Below, in pieces: positions 59,240-64,000 of a stretch of DNA of 64,000 bases. Both the position numbers and the translations under genes were made by a program. The stretch is taken from assembly GCA_001801815.1 (NCBI GenBank), contig MGXU01000003.1:124001-188000 (forward strand). Reading direction: 5' to 3'. The DNA comes from Gammaproteobacteria bacterium RIFCSPHIGHO2_12_FULL_36_30 (lineage in GTDB: Bacteria > Pseudomonadota > Gammaproteobacteria > Coxiellales > Coxiellaceae). Position 1 is the first letter of the stretch, and each line of letters opens with the position of its first letter. The notes beneath the pieces were generated by a model. It did no database searches and was not told the DNA's origin. It saw nothing but the letters and a program-made list of their open reading frames with translations.

Positions 59240-61981
59240 ATGTCAACCGAACTTGAAAAAATTTTTGATCCAAAACAAATTGAATCCAAATGGTCTCAAT
59301 TTTGGGAAAAACAAGGCTGTTTTGCGCCATCTGATCACGGAAATGCATATTGCATCATGCTGCCACCACCAAATGTGACCGGAACATTACACATGGGTCA
59401 CGGTTTTCAATATACATTGATGGATGCGCTCATTCGTTATCATCGCATGCAAGGTGACAATACATTATGGCAAGCTGGTACAGATCACGCGGGTATTGCA
59501 ACCCAAATGGTTGTTGAGCGACAACTGAGCCAACAAAATATTTCTCGTCATGATTTAGGTCGTGAAGCATTTTTAAAAAAAGTGTGGGTGTGGAAACAAC
59601 AATCAGGTGAAACAATTACACAACAAATTCGTCGCATGGGCGCATCACTCGATTGGTCGCGCGAACGTTTTACAATGGATGATAATATTTCACGTGCAAC
59701 TGCTGAAGCATTTATTCGTTTATATAATGAAGGATTAATTTATCGTGGAAAAAAATTAGTAAATTGGGATCCAGAATTAAAAACAGCGATTTCAGATTTA
59801 GAAGTTTCAACAGAAACAGAAAAATCTCATTTATGGTATATGCGTTATCCAGTTGTAAATAGCAAAGAATTTATTATTGTTGCAACAACACGTCCTGAAA
59901 CCATGTTAGGTGATACTGCTGTAGCAGTACATCCTGATGATGAGCGATATAAAAATTTAATTGGAAAAAAAGTTGCGTTGCCATTAGCTGATCGTGAAAT
60001 CCCTATTATTGCAGATGATTCTGTTGATCCTGCTTTTGGAACAGGCTGCGTGAAAATTACGCCTGCGCATGACTTTAATGATTATGCGACAGGACAACGT
60101 CATCATTTACCGATGATTAATGTGATGACACTCGATGCAAAATTAAATGATGATGTTCCAAAAAAATATCGCGGTCTCGATCGTTTTATTGCGCGCAAAC
60201 AAATTGTAGCGGATTTAGATGCATTAGGATTATTAGAAAAAATTGAAGCGCATGAAAATAATATTCCGCGTGGCGATCGCTCGGGCGTGATTATCGAACC
60301 ATTATTAACTGATCAGTGGTTTATGAAAATGGATGGTATGGCAAAAGTTGCTATCGAATCTCATCACAAAAATGAAATTGAATTTATTCCAGAAAATTGG
60401 GGGAAAACTTATTTACAATGGCTGGAAAATATTCAAGATTGGTGCATCAGCAGACAATTATGGTGGGGGCATCGCATTCCAGTTTGGTATGACAATGATG
60501 GGAAACATTATGTGGGTTTGCATGAACATGATGTGCGTGAACGTCATCAAATAGGTAATGATGTACCATTACATCAGGACAACGATGTATTAGACACTTG
60601 GTTTTCATCTGCGTTGTGGCCATTTGCAACTTTAGGTTGGCCCGATTACACACCTGATCTCAAAACATTTTATCCGACGAATGTTCTGGTCACAGGTTTT
60701 GATATTATTTTTTTCTGGGTTGCGCGCATGGTGATGTTGGGTCTGAAATTAACAGGTAAAGTGCCATTCAAACAAGTTTGTATTACTGGTTTAATTCGTG
60801 ATTCGCAAGGTCAGAAAATGTCGAAATCAAAAGGAAATATTTTAGATCCGATTGATTTAATCGATGGCATTTCACTTGATGCATTAATTACAAAACGCAC
60901 TACCGGTTTAATGCAACCTAAAATGGAAAAAACAGTTACTGCACAAACCAAAAAAGAATTTCCAGATGGAATTTCTGCGAGCGGAACCGATGCGTTGCGT
61001 TTTACATTTTGTGCGCTTGCAACACAAGGCAGAAATATTAATTTTGATTTTGCGCGTTTAACAGGTTATAGAAATTTTTGTAATAAGATTTGGAATGCAA
61101 CTCGATTTGTATTAATGAATATTAGTGAGAATATAAATGCAGGTGTGAGTAACACATTGCCTGACCGCTGGATTTTAAGTCAATTACAAAAAACAATTAC
61201 ACAGGCGCAATCGTATTTTGCAGAATATCGTTTTGATCAACTCGCAAAATTATTATATGAATTTGTTTGGAATGATTATTGTGATTGGTATTTGGAATTA
61301 GCAAAATGTGATTTAACACCTGAAACAAAATACACATTACTTTTTGTTTTAGAAAATATTATGCGATTATTGCATCCGATCATGCCTTTTATTACCGAAG
61401 AAATTTGGCAAAAAATTTCGCCGATGTTAAATATTCAAGGTAAAACAATTATGTTGCAGCCTTATCCAACAGCAAATGCAAAACAAATTAATGTGGTTGC
61501 AGAAAAAGAAATTCAATTAATAAAAAATATTGTTACTGCAATTCGCAATATTCGCGGTGAAATGCAAGTATCGCCCGCAAAAAGAATTAATATGATTTTT
61601 GATAAAGGCAGCGCCGATGATAAATTATGCGTAGAAAAATATGCGCATTACATAAAAGCACTTGCAAAAATAGAAACAATCACCTGGGCAAATCCAACAG
61701 AAAAAATTCCACCAAGCGCAACTGCACTTTCTGATCAATTAGAAATACACATCCCACTCGCAGGATTAATTGATAAAGACGCAGAATTAATTCGCTTAAA
61801 AAAAGAAATTGAAAAATGTGAAAAAGCAAAAGCGCAAATGGAATCGCGTTTAAATAATTCTGCATTTACTGAAAAAGCACCAACAGAAGTTGTGACAAAA
61901 TTACGCGAAGAATTCGACAATACAAAACAAACATTAATAAAATTACACGAACAGCATAGCGAGATTAAAAAACTAATATGA
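59240..61981 (+). CDS. valS: valyl-tRNA synthetase
   Basis: ValS charges tRNA-Val and edits threonine. The 913-residue class I enzyme has the HIGH-type motif PPPNVTGTLHMGHGFQ, the CP1 editing domain (TTRPETMLGDTAVAVHPDDERY), WCISRQLWWGHRIPVWY, the KMSKS loop GQKMSKSKGNILDPIDLID, the anticodon-binding domain, and a C-terminal coiled coil (AELIRLKKEIEKCEKAKAQMESRL) typical of ValS. It ends overlapping fur by 4 bp (ATGA), an uncommon neighbour. Confidence 0.98.
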   Translation: MSTELEKIFDPKQIESKWSQFWEKQGCFAPSDHGNAYCIMLPPPNVTGTLHMGHGFQYTLMDALIRYHRMQGDNTLWQAGTDHAGIATQMVVERQLSQQNISRHDLGREAFLKKVWVWKQQSGETITQQIRRMGASLDWSRERFTMDDNISRATAEAFIRLYNEGLIYRGKKLVNWDPELKTAISDLEVSTETEKSHLWYMRYPVVNSKEFIIVATTRPETMLGDTAVAVHPDDERYKNLIGKKVALPLADREIPIIADDSVDPAFGTGCVKITPAHDFNDYATGQRHHLPMINVMTLDAKLNDDVPKKYRGLDRFIARKQIVADLDALGLLEKIEAHENNIPRGDRSGVIIEPLLTDQWFMKMDGMAKVAIESHHKNEIEFIPENWGKTYLQWLENIQDWCISRQLWWGHRIPVWYDNDGKHYVGLHEHDVRERHQIGNDVPLHQDNDVLDTWFSSALWPFATLGWPDYTPDLKTFYPTNVLVTGFDIIFFWVARMVMLGLKLTGKVPFKQVCITGLIRDSQGQKMSKSKGNILDPIDLIDGISLDALITKRTTGLMQPKMEKTVTAQTKKEFPDGISASGTDALRFTFCALATQGRNINFDFARLTGYRNFCNKIWNATRFVLMNISENINAGVSNTLPDRWILSQLQKTITQAQSYFAEYRFDQLAKLLYEFVWNDYCDWYLELAKCDLTPETKYTLLFVLENIMRLLHPIMPFITEEIWQKISPMLNIQGKTIMLQPYPTANAKQINVVAEKEIQLIKNIVTAIRNIRGEMQVSPAKRINMIFDKGSADDKLCVEKYAHYIKALAKIETITWANPTEKIPPSATALSDQLEIHIPLAGLIDKDAELIRLKKEIEKCEKAKAQMESRLNNSAFTEKAPTEVVTKLREEFDNTKQTLIKLHEQHSEIKKLI

Positions 61982-62412
61982 CAAACAACAACGAACTTCG
62001 CAAGGCAGGCCTCAAAATCACTGCGCCGCGATTAAGAATTTTAGAATTAATGGAAAATGTGAAACCACATCACATCAGCGCTGAATCCATTCATCAACAA
62101 TTAAAAGATCAAGGAAATGATGTTGGTTTAGCAACTGTGTATCGCGTATTAATTCAATTTGAAACAGCAGGATTAATTCGTCGTCATAATTTTGAAGGTG
62201 GGTTTTCTGTTTTTGAAATTGAACAAGGTCATCATCATGATCATATGGTGTGTGAACGTTGCGGCGCGGTGAAAGAATTTTTTGATGAGGTAATAGAAAA
62301 AAGACAGGCTGAAATTGCTGAGCAATCTGAATTTGCCATTACAGAACATCACCACACGATTTATGGAATTTGTAAAAAATGCAATATCATTCAAACTAAA
62401 AATACGTTATGA
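61978..62412 (+). CDS. fur: ferric uptake regulator Fur
   Basis: Fur represses iron genes with Fe2+ as cofactor. The 144-residue product has the winged helix (ELRKAGLKITAPRLRILELM, GLATVYRVLIQFETAGLI) and the metal sites: HHHDHMVCERCGAVKEF and HHTIYGICKKCN, with both C-x-x-C pairs of the structural zinc. The start overlaps the valS stop by 4 bp, so it depends at least partly on valS transcription, or on a promoter inside valS. Candidate Fur boxes are upstream of cydA and of the abiEi-like gene. Confidence 0.97.
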   Translation: MTNNNELRKAGLKITAPRLRILELMENVKPHHISAESIHQQLKDQGNDVGLATVYRVLIQFETAGLIRRHNFEGGFSVFEIEQGHHHDHMVCERCGAVKEFFDEVIEKRQAEIAEQSEFAITEHHHTIYGICKKCNIIQTKNTL

Positions 62413-62444
62413 TTCCGGCTAAATTTAACAAATGCGAGCATGTC

Positions 62445-62762
62445 ATGAAAAAATTACGATTACTGCTTTTACTATTGATTCCAGCAATTTTATGCAGCTG
62501 CATTTATCATCCCCCATTTCAACAAGGTAATATTTTGTCGCCAGTTCAAACGCAAAAAATACATCGCGGCATGTCATCCGAACAAGTTGTTGCAATATTA
62601 GGTTCGCCCGTTTTGGAAAATATGTACAGCGATAATCGCATGACATATGTTTATACAAAATCAGTGAAGCGTAAAACTGCTGTTACACGTTTTATTGTGC
62701 AATTCCAAAATGATTCTGTTGTAAATATTCAAACTGATTTGCCGAAGTTGCCGAATATTTAA
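62445..62762 (+). CDS. bamE: outer-membrane assembly lipoprotein BamE
   Basis: BamE (SmpA) is a lipoprotein of the BAM complex that inserts outer-membrane proteins. From ATG 62445 the 105-residue product has a lipoprotein signal (KKLRLLLLLLIPAILCSC, the lipobox Cys in LCSC), then YHPPFQQGNILSPVQTQKIHRGMSSEQVVAILGSPVLENMYSDNRMTYVY, the canonical BamE fold. The fur-bamE-rnfH-ratA-smpB order is a familiar gammaproteobacterial cluster. Confidence 0.95.
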   Translation: MKKLRLLLLLLIPAILCSCIYHPPFQQGNILSPVQTQKIHRGMSSEQVVAILGSPVLENMYSDNRMTYVYTKSVKRKTAVTRFIVQFQNDSVVNIQTDLPKLPNI

Positions 62763-62769
62763 ACGAAGC

Positions 62770-62806
62770 CTCTTCAGAAGCTCATGCATCAGCGTGAGCG
62801 CATTTT
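62770..62806 (+). terminator. bamE terminator hairpin, second copy of repeated family
   Basis: GCTCATGC-ATCA-GCGTGAGC (62780-62799) with one G-T pair, followed by GCATTTT. It is preceded by CTTCAGAAG. The 33-bp unit matches the rpsO-pnp site at 29 positions, so it is a shared element rather than a chance terminator. It is placed to stop transcription from fur-bamE before the convergent rnfH. Confidence 0.65.
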
Positions 62807-63071
62807 AAACTGTTCTCGCTCGTCTCGCTTCTTTCGGATCAATAAGTAATGGGCGATAAATTTCAATACGATCACCGTCCTGCACAATATATTCTAACAT
62901 CACACGTTTTCCAAAAATACCAACCAAATTATTCGACAAAATAATTTCCGGAAATTGTTCGCAAATTTTTGACTGTTGAATTGCAAATGCAACCGTACAA
63001 TTTTCTGTGACAGATAATTTTATTTCTGCTTGTTTTTCAGGTGTTGCGCAAGCGACAATAATTGAAATCAT
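62805..63071 (-). CDS. rnfH: RnfH family ubiquitin-like protein (UPF0125)
   Basis: An 88-residue beta-grasp protein of the RnfH/UPF0125 family, often beside ratA and smpB; its function is not settled. Features: [27 protein letters not shown]-type helix here FAIQQSKICEQFPEI, NLVGIFGKRVMLEYIVQDGDRIEIYRPLLIDPKEARRAR, the last part highly diagnostic. Its start overlaps the ratA stop by 4 bp. Confidence 0.92.
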   Translation of the reverse strand: MISIIVACATPEKQAEIKLSVTENCTVAFAIQQSKICEQFPEIILSNNLVGIFGKRVMLEYIVQDGDRIEIYRPLLIDPKEARRARTV

Positions 63072-63499
63072 TTATAAACACTCTTCGCTCGTTCAACAAA
63101 TGCATCCACTAATTTTTCAGCCACTTGTTGAAACACAGAACCAAACATCATCGCAAATATTTTATTCGCTAATTCAAATTCTAAATCTAAAATGACGATT
63201 GAATGATTTTCATTTTGTTTTTCAAATTTCCAAAAACCATTTAAATATTTAAATGGTCCGTCGATTAATTGTATTTCTATGCATTGATTTTTTTGCAAAC
63301 GATTTAAAGTAGTAAATGATTTTTGCATGCCTTTTGCGGATAAAATTAATGTGGCGCGAATTTCTGTTTCTGTTTTTTCGTGGACGATACTGGAAGTGCA
63401 ATAGGGGACAAATTCTTGATAGCGCGCGATGTCATTCACTAATTCATACATTTGTGCTTCGGAATAAGGAACAATTGCTGAACGATAAACTTTTGACAT
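63068..63499 (-). CDS. ratA: START-domain protein RatA
   Basis: RatA (YfjG, PasT) is a START/coenzyme Q-binding-fold protein, reported as a ribosome association toxin in E. coli and as a ubiquinone chaperone (Coq10-like) elsewhere. The 143-residue length fits. Motifs are [45 protein letters not shown] and [18 protein letters not shown]. It is divergent from smpB with 48 bp between, and coupled to rnfH. Confidence 0.94.
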   Translation of the reverse strand: MSKVYRSAIVPYSEAQMYELVNDIARYQEFVPYCTSSIVHEKTETEIRATLILSAKGMQKSFTTLNRLQKNQCIEIQLIDGPFKYLNGFWKFEKQNENHSIVILDLEFELANKIFAMMFGSVFQQVAEKLVDAFVERAKSVYK

Positions 63500-63547
63500 G
63501 CTATTTTCTCGCGTATTTTAAGCTGTAATGTTACACTATCGCGCATT

Positions 63548-64000
63548 ATGAGCAAGAAATCCGAAGACAAATTAATCGCCAGCAATAAAAAAGCGTGGCA
63601 CGATTACGCAATTGAAACAAAATTCGAAGCAGGTTTAGTGCTTGAAGGTTGGGAAATGAAAAGTATTCGCGCGGGACATGTACAGCTGAAAGAAAGTTAT
63701 GTACTGTTAAAAAGTGGCGAAGCATTTTTATTCGGCGCGCATATTACCCCTTTAAAAACAGCATCAACTCACATTGATCCTGATCCTCTGCGCACGCGAA
63801 AATTATTATTGCACCGCAAAGAAATTAATAAATTGTTTGTTGCGAAAGATCGTCAAGGTTATACTGTCGTCCCGCTCGATTTACATTGGTTTAAAAATCG
63901 CGTGAAAATTAATATCGCAATTGCCAAAGGTAAAAAAGAACACGACAAACGTGCTTCGATAAAAGAACGTGATTGGAATCGTGAAAAACAGCGGATTTTG
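63548..64000 (+). CDS. smpB: tmRNA-binding protein SmpB, 3' end cut by window
   Basis: SmpB carries tmRNA to stalled ribosomes for trans-translation. The frame from ATG 63548 is open to the window end (151 codons); the protein is normally about 155-160 residues, so only the C-terminal tail is missing. Motifs: [63 protein letters not shown] and [20 protein letters not shown]. The ssrA gene is not in the window. Confidence 0.97.
   Translation, partial: MSKKSEDKLIASNKKAWHDYAIETKFEAGLVLEGWEMKSIRAGHVQLKESYVLLKSGEAFLFGAHITPLKTASTHIDPDPLRTRKLLLHRKEINKLFVAKDRQGYTVVPLDLHWFKNRVKINIAIAKGKKEHDKRASIKERDWNREKQRIL

Overview
The window is an AT-rich, gene-dense stretch of a gammaproteobacterial chromosome. 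It most likely comes from the order Legionellales (Coxiella/Legionella/Aquicella/Berkiella-like lineages). The basis is a Dot/Icm type IVB secretion cluster (dotA, icmV, icmW, icmX), a full set of gammaproteobacterial housekeeping genes (ruvCAB, tolQR, fis, pnp-rpsO, speA, lptFG, valS, fur, bamE-rnfH-ratA-smpB), and a eukaryote-type sterol reductase of the DHCR7/ERG4 family such as host-associated members carry. I cannot assign a genus. I saw no tRNA, rRNA, CRISPR array or transposase.

Layout. 1-6.9 kb: end of yebC, an MFS transporter, a DUF4142 protein, then ruvC, ruvA and ruvB, each separated from the next by a toxin-antitoxin (TA) module (AbiE-type between ruvC and ruvA, DinJ/YafQ-type between ruvA and ruvB). 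6.9-15.4 kb: two large unrecognised proteins flanking tolQR, then yihY, wrbA, a VapBC-like pair with an altered toxin active site, zapE and fis. 15.4-21.1 kb: the Dot/Icm block, with an acyl carrier protein gene coupled to dotA. 21.1-24.8 kb: inner-core LPS genes hldD, hldE, waaF and a small zinc-finger gene. 24.8-30.4 kb: cytochrome bd (cydABX) with its assembly transporter cydDC; CydD here lacks its nucleotide-binding domain. 30.3-38.7 kb: an exported protein, an unknown protein, lpxK, msbA, a structured repeat element, a comEC without its C-terminal domain, and a KilA-N protein. 38.8-45.3 kb: pnp, rpsO, a tyrosine recombinase, an outer-membrane barrel and a repetitive surface protein. 45.5-54.8 kb: speA, an exported protein, an SDR dehydrogenase, a DegT aminotransferase, purB, a permuted papain-like protein, a candidate effector and a YejM/LapC-like protein. 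54.8-64 kb: the sterol reductase preceded by a 7-bp tandem repeat, an FNR regulator, lptFG, valS, fur, bamE, rnfH, ratA and smpB (cut by the window end).

How it fits together. Many genes serve the envelope: LPS core (hldDE, waaF), lipid A (lpxK, msbA, lapC), LPS transport (lptFG), TolQR, BamE and surface proteins. Others serve the host interface (Dot/Icm, sterol reductase, unknown effector-like proteins) and respiration under low oxygen (cydABX, fnr). The most interesting regulatory signal is a direct repeat TTAAT-N6-TTAA[GT] with an 11-bp period. It occurs upstream of icmV, icmW, the surface protein and the unknown gene at 52450, and in three of the four it lies exactly 10 bp before a -10-like hexamer. 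It resembles the published PmrA box of Legionella and Coxiella and suggests a local secretion/surface regulon. Other points to check are the ruv locus broken by TA modules, the NBD-less CydD, the truncated ComEC beside a large inverted repeat, the tandem repeat ahead of the sterol reductase, and two families of short dispersed palindromic repeats.
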